Positions 32,479 to 40,225 of a stretch of 64,000 bases of DNA are shown piece after piece. The first letter of the stretch is position 1; each line of letters opens with the position of its first letter. A program made the translations under genes and the position numbers. The notes beneath the pieces are model-generated. The model was not told the DNA's origin and ran no database searches. It worked only from the letters and a program-made list of their open reading frames with translations. The DNA comes from JBCCFK01 sp965262315 (lineage in GTDB: Bacteria; Actinomycetota; Acidimicrobiia; Acidimicrobiales; UBA8592), in the NCBI GenBank assembly GCA_965262315.1, contig CBDHFJ010000137.1:7375-71374 (forward strand). Direction: 5' to 3'.

Positions 32479-33795
32479 ATGGGAGACTCGTCCGCCATGA
32501 CGGGCAAGATTCACCGCTCGCTGCGAGACCACAGCCCCGAGTCCGTCCGCGCTGCGGGCGAGGGCCACCACCTCGCGATGGGGCCCGGCCCCGAGTTGGA
32601 GAAGCAGTGGCTCGACGCCGGCCTCGAGCTCCCCGACCTCGACGCGATGCGCCGGTACCGCCTCGACCGGACAGTCGATCAACTCAACCTCCTGGGCTAC
32701 GACGGCATCGTCTTGATGGACCCGATGAACATCAGGTACGTCTCCGACACCACCAACATGCAGATCTGGGTGATGCACAACGGCGCCCGCTACGCGTACG
32801 TGGGCGCGGACGGTCACCTGATCGTGTGGGACTACGACAACTGTGAGTTCCTGTCGGGCCACAACCACCTGGTGAACGAGGTCCGACCGGCCATCGGCGC
32901 CACCTTCTTCCTCGCCGGCCCCCGCTATCAGGAACAAGCCCAACGCTGGGCCGACGAGATCGCCGACATCCTGAGGGAGCGCACGGGGCCCGGCGCACGA
33001 CTCGCCGTCGATCAGGCACCGCTGTTCGGGTACCGGGCCCTGGAGGCACATGGCATCGAACTGGGCTTCGGCCAGGAGGTCATGGAGCTGGCCCGGGCCA
33101 TCAAGGGCCCAGACGAGATGAAGGCGATGCGATGTGCGTCGCACGCGTGCATGGCGGCGATGGACGACATGCGGGCGGCGATGAAGCCGGGCATGACCGA
33201 ACGCGAGGTGTGGGCCATGCTCCACGCCGGCAACATCGCCCGCGCCGGTGAATGGATCGAGACCCAGATCATCTCGTCGGGACCGCGCACCAACCCGTGG
33301 TTTCAGGAGGCGTCGAGCCGGGTCATCGAGGAGGGCGAGATCCTCGCCTACGACACCGACCTGGTGGGCGCCTACGGGATGATGATCGACATCAGTCGGA
33401 CCTGGACCGTCGGCGGCACCACCCCCAAGCCGCAGCAGCACCACGCGTGGGAACTCGCGGCCGAGATGGTGCGGACCAACGCCGAGCTCCTCACCGTTGG
33501 CCGCAGCTTCCGCGAGCTCACGTTCGACTCCATCTCCCCGCCGGTGGACCACTACCGCCGGTACTCCTGCATCTTCCACGGCGTCGGCCAGTGCGACGAG
33601 TACCCCGAGATCTACTTCCCGGACGCCTGGGACGACTGGGGGTTCGATGGTGAGCTCCAGCCGGGAATGGTGCTCACCTCGGAGAGCTACGTGGGCCCGC
33701 GCGCAGGCGGCGAAGGTGTCAAGCTCGAGGACCAGTACCTGGTCACCGAGAACGGCCCGGAACTGATCACCCCCTACCCTCTGGAGCTCGCGTGA
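32479..33795 (+). CDS. M24-family metalloprotein, DddP-like (candidate DMSP lyase)
   Basis: 438 residues, the size of DddP. Metal ligands are Asp292, Asp294 and Asp304 in YDTDLVGAYGMMIDISRTW, His367 in FHGVGQCDEYPE, Glu402 in SESYVG and Glu417 in VKLEDQ. The spacing His+6 = Asp373, His-5 = Tyr362, His+35 and +50 = Glu fits the published DddP residues as I recall them (His371, Asp377, Tyr366, Glu406, Glu421). ISSGPRTNPWFQE also matches. DddP cleaves DMSP to dimethyl sulfide and acrylate. No acrylate-processing gene is adjacent. An alternative ATG at 32497 is possible. Its stop overlaps the HAD gene as GTGA. Activity is inferred. Confidence 0.78.
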   Translation: MGDSSAMTGKIHRSLRDHSPESVRAAGEGHHLAMGPGPELEKQWLDAGLELPDLDAMRRYRLDRTVDQLNLLGYDGIVLMDPMNIRYVSDTTNMQIWVMHNGARYAYVGADGHLIVWDYDNCEFLSGHNHLVNEVRPAIGATFFLAGPRYQEQAQRWADEIADILRERTGPGARLAVDQAPLFGYRALEAHGIELGFGQEVMELARAIKGPDEMKAMRCASHACMAAMDDMRAAMKPGMTEREVWAMLHAGNIARAGEWIETQIISSGPRTNPWFQEASSRVIEEGEILAYDTDLVGAYGMMIDISRTWTVGGTTPKPQQHHAWELAAEMVRTNAELLTVGRSFRELTFDSISPPVDHYRRYSCIFHGVGQCDEYPEIYFPDAWDDWGFDGELQPGMVLTSESYVGPRAGGEGVKLEDQYLVTENGPELITPYPLELA

Positions 33796-34418
33796 CCGTC
33801 CAAGCCGTGGTATTCGATTTCGGTGGCGTCATCATCACGCCGATCACCAACAAGATCGCGGTCCTGGCCGAGCGCCACGGCACCGACGCCACCACGATGC
33901 TCGAGATCCTGATGGGGCCGCGCCACGAGTCGTCCGGCCACGCGTGGCACCGTGCCGAGCGCGGCGAGCTGGCGGTCGCCGAGATCCAGGACCTGATCGT
34001 TCCGGTGGCCGCCGAACGCGGCATCGAGCTGCATGGCGACGAGATCGACGTCATGCTCGACGCCGGCACCTACGACATGAACACCCAGGTCCTGGACCGT
34101 ATCGACGCGTTGCGCGGCGAGGTGTTGCTCGGGCTGCTCACCAACAGCTTCCAGGAGTTCCGCCCCACGCTCGAGCGAGACGTCGACCTCAGCCGCTTCG
34201 ACGTGGTGATGGACTCGTCCGCCGAGGGGTCGCGCAAGCCCGAACCGGCGATCTACCGCCGCACCACCGAGGCGCTCGGTGTCCCTGCCGAGTCGGTCGT
34301 CTACCTCGACGACTTCGACCACAACCTGGGCCCGGCGAAGGCCGAGGGTTGGCAGACCATCCACGTCACCGACCCCGACGCCGCCCTCGCCGAGCTGGAC
34401 CGTCTGCTCGCGTCATGA
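33792..34418 (+). CDS. HAD-superfamily hydrolase
   Basis: 208 residues. Motif I is VVFDFGGVI (nucleophile Asp-x-x-Gly variant typical of acyl-CoA dehydrogenase-linked HADs). Motif II is LLTNSF, motif III is SRKPEPAIYRR and motif IV is VVYLDDFDHNL. Subfamily is IA with a helical cap of about 75 residues. In motif I the second Asp is replaced by Gly (D-F-G-G), as in several haloacid dehalogenase/epoxide hydrolase-like members. The GTG overlaps the M24 stop, so it is translated from the same mRNA. The substrate is unknown. Confidence 0.83.
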   Translation: MTVQAVVFDFGGVIITPITNKIAVLAERHGTDATTMLEILMGPRHESSGHAWHRAERGELAVAEIQDLIVPVAAERGIELHGDEIDVMLDAGTYDMNTQVLDRIDALRGEVLLGLLTNSFQEFRPTLERDVDLSRFDVVMDSSAEGSRKPEPAIYRRTTEALGVPAESVVYLDDFDHNLGPAKAEGWQTIHVTDPDAALAELDRLLAS

Positions 34419-35536
34419 CCTCACGTCCGATGCAGCGCTGGATCCAAGACGTCGTCATGGCCGTGTGCTGCCTCGGGCTGCTCGTGTCATGTGGCGGCAC
34501 CGGCCAACGCGACAGCAACGCGGGCGCACAGCCGTCCTCTCCGCCGGTTGTGGAGACGCCTGCCCCGTCAGCCGCGCCGACCTCAGGCCCGACACCGGAA
34601 CCGACCTCGACGCCGGAGCCCACATCTACGCCAGAGCCGACGCCCACCCCTCCGCCCCCCTCACTCGACACGGTCGATGCGTCTCAGGTTCTCGCCGAGC
34701 CCGCCGACATCGACATCGGTGAGCGCGCTCTCTGGCTTTGGGACCAGCTCGGACTGGAGTCCGTCGTCGTCGACACAGGACGTCGAAGCGAGGTCGTGTA
34801 CACGGTCACCGCAGGCACGCTCGTGGCGATCGACACCGGCGGGGCCTTCGCCAACTCGGACGGCCGACATCTTGTGGTCAACCGGTCGACTCCCGGCACG
34901 GAGAGAACCGAGATCCTCTCGCTCGACGGAACGCTGGTGTGCGAGATCCCCGCGGCAGGCGGGCGTGTCATCTCTGACGACCCGTCGCGCTTCATCGTCC
35001 AGTCGGGCGTGCAGACTGATAGCCCCAACCAACGACTCGTCTACACCCACTTCTACGACTTCAACTGCTCGACCGGAGACGTCCTCGAGATCGTGCCTTC
35101 GTTGATCGAGCCTCCAGGGGGCGACGCCTGGCAGGAGACGTACTTGCTGTTCCGGGTCGCCGACCGTGAGTTCTTGGGCAAGAAGATCGCGAACTCGCTG
35201 CCAACGACGAACGAGTCCGGGGTGCGCATCGACGGAACGGACCAGACCTCACGCCACGAGTTCAGCTCTGACGGAGGGGTGCTCTTGCATGTGACGAAGA
35301 CGTTGCTCGAGCCAGCGACGAGCCGTTTGCAGGCGCGCGAGACAGTCACGGGCGAACTCCTGTGGGAGTCGCTCACGTCGGGCACGATCACAGACATCGT
35401 GATGGTTGGCTCACAGGTGCTCGTGAGCATCTCCGGTACGCCTGAAACAGGCAGGGTGCTGGTCCTCGACGCGGAGACGGGCAGCATCGACCTCTCGATT
35501 CAAACCTCGCTCCGCCTGGTCGCTGCGGCCGCCTGA
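34415..35536 (+). CDS. Large hypothetical lipoprotein with Pro/Thr-rich linker
   Basis: 373 residues. Lipoprotein signal VCCLGLLVSCGG (cysteine about residue 27), then a 60-residue Pro/Thr/Ser/Glu linker with repeats of TPEPTS, then a beta-rich domain of about 270 residues. The recurring elements (TAGTLVAIDTGG, ILSLDGTLVCEIP, VTGELLWESLTSG, RVLVLDAETGSIDL) resemble beta-propeller strands of PQQ/quinoprotein-like proteins. The ATG overlaps the HAD stop, extending the operon. Codon third positions are less GC-rich in the second half than in neighbouring genes. The function is unknown. Confidence 0.75.
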   Translation: MTSRPMQRWIQDVVMAVCCLGLLVSCGGTGQRDSNAGAQPSSPPVVETPAPSAAPTSGPTPEPTSTPEPTSTPEPTPTPPPPSLDTVDASQVLAEPADIDIGERALWLWDQLGLESVVVDTGRRSEVVYTVTAGTLVAIDTGGAFANSDGRHLVVNRSTPGTERTEILSLDGTLVCEIPAAGGRVISDDPSRFIVQSGVQTDSPNQRLVYTHFYDFNCSTGDVLEIVPSLIEPPGGDAWQETYLLFRVADREFLGKKIANSLPTTNESGVRIDGTDQTSRHEFSSDGGVLLHVTKTLLEPATSRLQARETVTGELLWESLTSGTITDIVMVGSQVLVSISGTPETGRVLVLDAETGSIDLSIQTSLRLVAAAA

Positions 35537-35618
35537 CGTGCGCCTGTCAACGCGCTCCAACCCCGGCGGGCGCGGGACGTGCTCTGACACCACATCGGTG
35601 TGACGACACACTGGACGC

Positions 35619-36170
35619 GTGCGTGACGGACAGGTGACGCGGTCAGTCTGGTGTGGTGGGTTCGCGATCGCGGCCGCGATCGCCTCCGCGTGCGGCCCCG
35701 AGGAGGGCACTGGCGAGACCCTCTCGGCGGTCGTTCCGGCGGGCACGCCGGGCGCAATCGTTCCCATCGAACCCCAGCCGGAGTTCTGGCCTTGCGGGGC
35801 CGAGCATCCCCAACCAGGCCGGCTGGTCCGGTTCGACCCTGCCGAGGGCACGGTGGCGTGGGACGTCGACGTCCCCGTCCAGGTCGAGACGCTGGCCATG
35901 TCCGAGGGTCTGCTCCATCTGAGCGACGGGGTCGGGCTCGACATCGTCGTCGACCACACCACCGGCGCGCTGACGTTCCCCGAAGCCGGGACCGACAGCC
36001 GAACGACGTACCGAGCTGCCCTGCCGGACGGTGAGGGTGTCGACGACGAAACCGCTGCGGTCATGGCATCGAGCGATGCGATCCTCGACGTCGATCGCGT
36101 GGTCGACGCGGCGTGGATCGACGACGACCTCGTGGTGCTGGAGCTCGACCCCGGCGCCGACTGCGCCTGA
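35619..36170 (+). CDS. Hypothetical exported protein
   Basis: 183 residues from the GTG; a second GTG at 35634 gives nearly the same protein. The N-terminus has a signal with a possible lipobox (AAAIASAC). The body is acidic, with the element GRLVRFDPAEGTVAWDVDVP, the same kind of propeller-strand repeat as the preceding lipoprotein, so it may be a divergent relative. It is followed at once by a hairpin and a 105-base tandem repeat. The function is unknown. Confidence 0.6.
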   Translation: MRDGQVTRSVWCGGFAIAAAIASACGPEEGTGETLSAVVPAGTPGAIVPIEPQPEFWPCGAEHPQPGRLVRFDPAEGTVAWDVDVPVQVETLAMSEGLLHLSDGVGLDIVVDHTTGALTFPEAGTDSRTTYRAALPDGEGVDDETAAVMASSDAILDVDRVVDAAWIDDDLVVLELDPGADCA

Positions 36171-36174
36171 ACGG

Positions 36175-36201
36175 GGGGTCAGACCCGAGGTGTCTGACCC
36201 C
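36175..36201 (+). terminator. Hairpin GGGGTCAGAC...GTCTGACCCC
   Basis: Ten-base arms GGGGTCAGAC (36175-36184) and GTCTGACCCC (36192-36201) with a seven-base loop, five bases after the stop of the preceding gene. It is a strong GC stem without a T-run and serves as a plausible terminator. Confidence 0.65.
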
Positions 36202-36421
36202 GGCCGGTCGACAATCCGCAGAGGAGCCCGAGGGCCGCAGGCCCGAAGCTCCGATTGCGGCAAGAAGCAGGCGTGAAGCGAGACCGGCACACTGGCCCGG
36301 AGGGCCGGCCGGTCGACAATCCGCAGAGGAGCCCGAGGGCCGCAGGCCCGAAGCTCCGATTGCGGCAAGAAGCAGGCGTGAAGCGAGACCGGCACACTGG
36401 CCCGGAGGGCCGGCCGGTCGA
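36200..36421. repeat. 105-base perfect tandem repeat (two units plus 12 bases)
   Basis: Units at 36200-36304 and 36305-36409 are identical, and the first 12 bases recur a third time at 36410-36421. Because 105 is a multiple of three, open frames pass through both units on both strands; those are artefacts of the repeat. Each unit has internal hairpins such as GGGCCGCAGGCCC. The block ends three bases before the stop of the class II aldolase gene. Confidence 0.92.
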
Positions 36422-36423
36422 GC

Positions 36424-37227
36424 TCACGCGTCCCAGCCGGGGTTCTCGCGCTGCAGCTTGCGGAGCCAGCCGAGCCACTCGGTGGCACCGTCGTAGTTGT
36501 AGTTGTCCGAGTCGTACATGTCGGTGTGGGTGTCGTCGAGGAACGACAGGTCGATCGGACGCATCCTGTCGCCGGTGGCCATGGCTGCCAGCTGCACCCG
36601 ACACGCCTGGGCCAGGTAGTAGGTGCGGAAGAACGACTCGGCGCCGGTGCGGCCGAGCACGTAGTAGCCGTGGTGGCCGGCCAGCATGAGCTCGCATCGG
36701 GAGATCGTGTCGCAGAACTCCTTGCCGTAGACCTCGTCCTCGAGGAAGTCGTACTCGATGTAGTCGACCAGTGGCATGAGGTAGATCGCCGCCTGGGAGT
36801 ACGGCTGGAGCCGCGACTCGATGGCGGTGACCGCCTGCACCTCCTCGGCGTGGCCGTGGATGAAGAAGTTCACGTCGGGGCGGGTCTCGAAGATCCACTT
36901 GCAGAGATTGATGACGCCGAGCCCGATGAAGCGGTCCTCGTCGCGGACGACGTCGCCGGCGGAGTCGATGAGGATGAAGTCCGACGCTTTCACCTCGTCC
37001 CAGAAGATGCCGTACGGGTGGAGCAGCCAGTGGTCGGGGTTGTCCTTCACCCGCGCGCAGATGGCGCCGTTGGCCATGTCGTCGAGGCCGTACATGTTGA
37101 CCAGCCGGAAGGTGGCAGCGAGCTCGACGCGGGTCTCCCATTCGCCCGGCGTGCAGATGTCCTTCAGGCTCCCGTTCGCTGGGGCGGGGATGAACACCTC
37201 GGGTCGGCGGGTCAGGATCTCTTCCAC
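36424..37227 (-). CDS. Class II aldolase/adducin family protein
   Basis: 267 residues. Family signs are LVNMYGLDDMANGAICARV, the metal-binding pair in FFIHGHAEEVQAV, and CELMLAGHHGYYVLGRTGAE near the C-terminus, where true aldolases have the third His. Members are zinc lyases or decarboxylases for small sugar phosphates or related acids; others have lost activity. Start is a GTG at 37227 after AGAGGA. It is divergent from the GlxA-like regulator 99 bases away, and that protein may regulate it. Confidence 0.83.
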   Translation of the reverse strand: MEEILTRRPEVFIPAPANGSLKDICTPGEWETRVELAATFRLVNMYGLDDMANGAICARVKDNPDHWLLHPYGIFWDEVKASDFILIDSAGDVVRDEDRFIGLGVINLCKWIFETRPDVNFFIHGHAEEVQAVTAIESRLQPYSQAAIYLMPLVDYIEYDFLEDEVYGKEFCDTISRCELMLAGHHGYYVLGRTGAESFFRTYYLAQACRVQLAAMATGDRMRPIDLSFLDDTHTDMYDSDNYNYDGATEWLGWLRKLQRENPGWDA

Positions 37228-37326
37228 GGCGCATTCCTCTCGGGGACGTGTGCGATCTCCGGATGATGGTGCAGTTCGATGCGGATCTGGAAGACACAAT
37301 CCGCCGGATGTCATGCTGAATCCGAC

Positions 37327-38250
37327 ATGTTGCGCGCCACCGTCGTTCTCTCCGATCAGGTGTCCTGGTTGGGGGTCGCGATGCTCGTCGAGCCGTGGCG
37401 GATCGCGAACCGGCTCGACGACACGGCGAGCGCGCGGTGGGAGCTGGTCACCTGGTCCGGCGAGCCGGCCGTGGCGTCGAACGGCATGCCCATCCCCGTC
37501 TCCGGAACGGTGGCCGACGCCGACCCCGATGTCGACGTGGTGCTGCTCTATACGAGCGAGGCGCCCGAGGCGACACTCACGCCGGAGCTGTTGGCGTGGT
37601 TGGCGGGCAGGGCCGACGACGACGTGCTGCTGGGCGGCCTCGACACCGGCGCGGAAGCACTGGCCGCTGCCGGCCTGTTGACCGGCCACCTCGCCGCGCT
37701 GCACTTCGAGGAGATCCCGGCCTTCCGCGAGCGCCACCGCGACCTGGAGCTGGCGTTCGCCACCTACAACATCGACGAGCGGCGGGCGACCTCTGCGGGC
37801 GGTACGGCGACCCTCGACTTCTCGCTCGCGCTCCTGAGCCGGTTCGCATCGGACGCGATCGCAGCGAGGACGGCCGAGGTCCTCATCTACGACCGTCGGT
37901 CGACGCTGCCGACGCCCGATTTAACAGGCGAGGGATGGCTCGACCCGAGGCTCGGACGCGCCATCCACTCGATCGCCCACGGCCTCGCCGACCCGGGCGT
38001 CGTCCGCCGAGCAGCGGCCGCAGCCGGGTTGTCCGAACGCCAACTGCTCCGACTGTTCCGCAGCGAGCTCGGGACCACCCCGCTCCGATTCGCCACCGAC
38101 CTCCGGGTGCGCCGGGCCCGAACCCTGCTCGAGGAGACCCGGCTGCCGGTCACGACCATCGCGTTCGCCTGTGGCTACGGGGGCGTGTCGGAGTTCGCCC
38201 GTGCCTTCAGGCGGGCGACGGGCCTGTCGCCGACCGAGGCCCGAACCTGA
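37327..38250 (+). CDS. GlxA-like AraC-family transcriptional regulator
   Basis: 307 residues. The N-terminal 180 residues are a DJ-1/PfpI-like domain (TVVLSDQVSWLGVAMLVEPW and later DDVLLGGLDTGAEALAAAGLL). The usual nucleophile Cys position carries Asp-Thr-Gly, as in other non-enzymatic GlxA regulators. The C-terminal AraC domain contains ERQLLRLFRSELGTTPLRF and TIAFACGYGGVSEFARAFRR. The ATG at 37327 begins at MLRATVVL. It is divergent from the class II aldolase gene and likely controls it, by analogy to other adjacent pairs. Confidence 0.87.
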   Translation: MLRATVVLSDQVSWLGVAMLVEPWRIANRLDDTASARWELVTWSGEPAVASNGMPIPVSGTVADADPDVDVVLLYTSEAPEATLTPELLAWLAGRADDDVLLGGLDTGAEALAAAGLLTGHLAALHFEEIPAFRERHRDLELAFATYNIDERRATSAGGTATLDFSLALLSRFASDAIAARTAEVLIYDRRSTLPTPDLTGEGWLDPRLGRAIHSIAHGLADPGVVRRAAAAAGLSERQLLRLFRSELGTTPLRFATDLRVRRARTLLEETRLPVTTIAFACGYGGVSEFARAFRRATGLSPTEART

Positions 38251-38313
38251 CACGCATTGGGGAGGCAGGGTCCCTGATCTTCTCGCAAACCCGGCGCCGA
38301 CCGTCCAGGCCGA

Positions 38314-40101
38314 TCAGCCGGAGCGGGCCACGGTGGTACCCGGGAAGTCGCCGGCCTCGCGCCAGCGGTCCAGGTAGGCGATGTAGCCGTTGAGGTTGCC
38401 GCGGTAGGTGACGTTGCGGGCGCCTTCCTCGGTCACCTGGCCCTCCGCGTTGTAGTAGCCGGGGGTGCAGGTCAGCGTGTAGTCCGCCATTCCGGCGGCC
38501 ACCCCGAACAGCTCCATGAGCCAGGCGTCCTCGGCCTCGGTCGTGGGCTCGATGGCGTCGATCCCCTCCGCGATGCAGGTGTCGATCAGCCAGGCGATGT
38601 GTTCGGTGGACCGGGACAGGAAGTGCACGAAGTTCACCCCGAACCCCGCCTGCATGGTGCTGACGATCATCATGTTGGGGAACTCGGCGGTCAGGATGCC
38701 GTGCAGGGTGTGGCCCCCGTCGGCGAAACGCTGCGACAGCTTCATGCCGTTGCGACCGGTGGGGTCGTAGCCGAGGCGGCGCACGTAGCCGGTGGTCACC
38801 TCGAATCCCGACGCGAAGACCAGCAGGTCCAACGGGTACTCAGTGCCGTCGACCACGACGCCGGCTTCGTTGATCAGCTCGACGCCTCGACCGTCGGTGT
38901 CGACCAGGTGGACGTTGGGCAGATTGAACGACGGCAGGTACTCGTCGTGGAAGCACAGGCGCTTGCAGTGCTTGCCGTACCAGGGCTCGAGCCTCGCCGC
39001 GACCTCCGGGTCGTCGATCGTCTCGCGGACTCGGCGGCGCAACCCCTCCATGACCTCGAAGTCGATCCGAGCCTTCTCGGCGGTCTCTTCAGGTGTGGCG
39101 CCGGGAACCTGGGTGTCGTCCCACATCGTCTGCACCCATCCGTCGTTCACCAGGCTGGGCGACGGCTTCTCGCCGGAGACGGCCGAGGTGAAGTTCTCCA
39201 TGCGCTCCGACTGCCACCCCTCGGGCAGGCTCCGGAACCACTCCTCGTCGGTGGGCCCGTTGTCTCGGACACCGACCGCTGACGGGGTGCGCTGGAAGAC
39301 GAACACCTCGGCGCCGGACTTCGCCAGTTGGGGGACCACCTGCACGGCCGTGGCCCCGGTGCCGACCACACCGACCCGCTTGCCGGCGAGCAGGTCCATC
39401 GGCTCGGTGGGCCCGCCGCCCGTGAACGAGTAGTCCCACCGCGACGTGTGGAACAGGCGGCCCTGGAAGTCCTCGATGCCGGGGATGCCCGGCAGCTTCG
39501 CCTTGTGCAGCAGGCCGCCGGCGTTCACCACGTAGCGGGCCGTGAACTCGTCGCCTCGACTGGTCGTGACGGTCCAGCGATGCTGCTCGTCGTCCCAGAC
39601 GGCGTCGGCCATCTCGGTCTGGAAGAGGGCGTGGGCGTAGAGATCGAAGTGGGTGGCGATGCGCTGGCAGTGCTCGAAGATCTCGGGCGCGCTCGCGTAC
39701 TTCATCGTGGGCATGTAGCCCGTTTCCTCGAGCAGCGGCATGTAGGTGTACGACTCCACGTCGCACATGCAGCCCGGGTACCGGTTCCAGTACCAGGTGC
39801 CGCCGAAGTCGCCCGCCTTCTCGATGATCCGGAAGTCGGTGATGCCCCGTCGGGTGAGGTTGACGGCGGTCAGCATCCCGGCGAACCCGCCGCCGACGAT
39901 GACAACAGTGGTGTCCTCGATGATCGGGTCTCGCGTGAAGCCGGGCTCGACGTACGGATCCACGTCCAGGTCGGCGTACGCGCCCTTCAGTTCCTTGTAC
40001 TGCGCGAGGCCGTCGGAACGGAGCCGCTTGGCCCGCTCGGCTTCATAGCGGGCATGAGCCTCCGCCATGGCAGCGGTCATGTCGTCGGGGGTGTCGGCCA
40101 T
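38314..40101 (-). CDS. Baeyer-Villiger-type flavin monooxygenase
   Basis: 595 residues. The first FAD motif is VVIVGGGFAGMLTAVNL, the second (NADP) motif is VGVVGTGATAVQVVPQL, and the BVMO fingerprint F-x-G-x3-H-x3-W appears as FQGRLFHTSRWDYSF. GGTWYWNRYPGCMCDVES is the typical FAD/substrate loop. Such enzymes insert oxygen next to a ketone (cyclic or steroid ketones in many actinobacteria) using NADPH and O2. About 85 residues precede the FAD domain, as in the cyclopentadecanone-type subgroup. It stands between the regulator at 38250 and the copper monooxygenase at 40226; the divergent gap is 124 bases. Confidence 0.9.
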   Translation of the reverse strand: MADTPDDMTAAMAEAHARYEAERAKRLRSDGLAQYKELKGAYADLDVDPYVEPGFTRDPIIEDTTVVIVGGGFAGMLTAVNLTRRGITDFRIIEKAGDFGGTWYWNRYPGCMCDVESYTYMPLLEETGYMPTMKYASAPEIFEHCQRIATHFDLYAHALFQTEMADAVWDDEQHRWTVTTSRGDEFTARYVVNAGGLLHKAKLPGIPGIEDFQGRLFHTSRWDYSFTGGGPTEPMDLLAGKRVGVVGTGATAVQVVPQLAKSGAEVFVFQRTPSAVGVRDNGPTDEEWFRSLPEGWQSERMENFTSAVSGEKPSPSLVNDGWVQTMWDDTQVPGATPEETAEKARIDFEVMEGLRRRVRETIDDPEVAARLEPWYGKHCKRLCFHDEYLPSFNLPNVHLVDTDGRGVELINEAGVVVDGTEYPLDLLVFASGFEVTTGYVRRLGYDPTGRNGMKLSQRFADGGHTLHGILTAEFPNMMIVSTMQAGFGVNFVHFLSRSTEHIAWLIDTCIAEGIDAIEPTTEAEDAWLMELFGVAAGMADYTLTCTPGYYNAEGQVTEEGARNVTYRGNLNGYIAYLDRWREAGDFPGTTVARSG

Positions 40102-40225
40102 GCAGCGCATCGTAGAACCCCGCGTCGGCGGTATCGGAATCCGACTTTCGGCCGATGAACAGGGGGAGGTGACCTGTCGTACCGTGGTCGCCGGACCTCC
40201 CCGGCGGTGGAAAGCGAGACCGATC

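Noticed and set aside
36255..36689. Small protein with 35-residue repeats across the tandem repeat
   Set aside because: The frame is open only because the 105-base unit has no stop in several frames; it runs on antisense to the aldolase gene with no ribosome-binding site.
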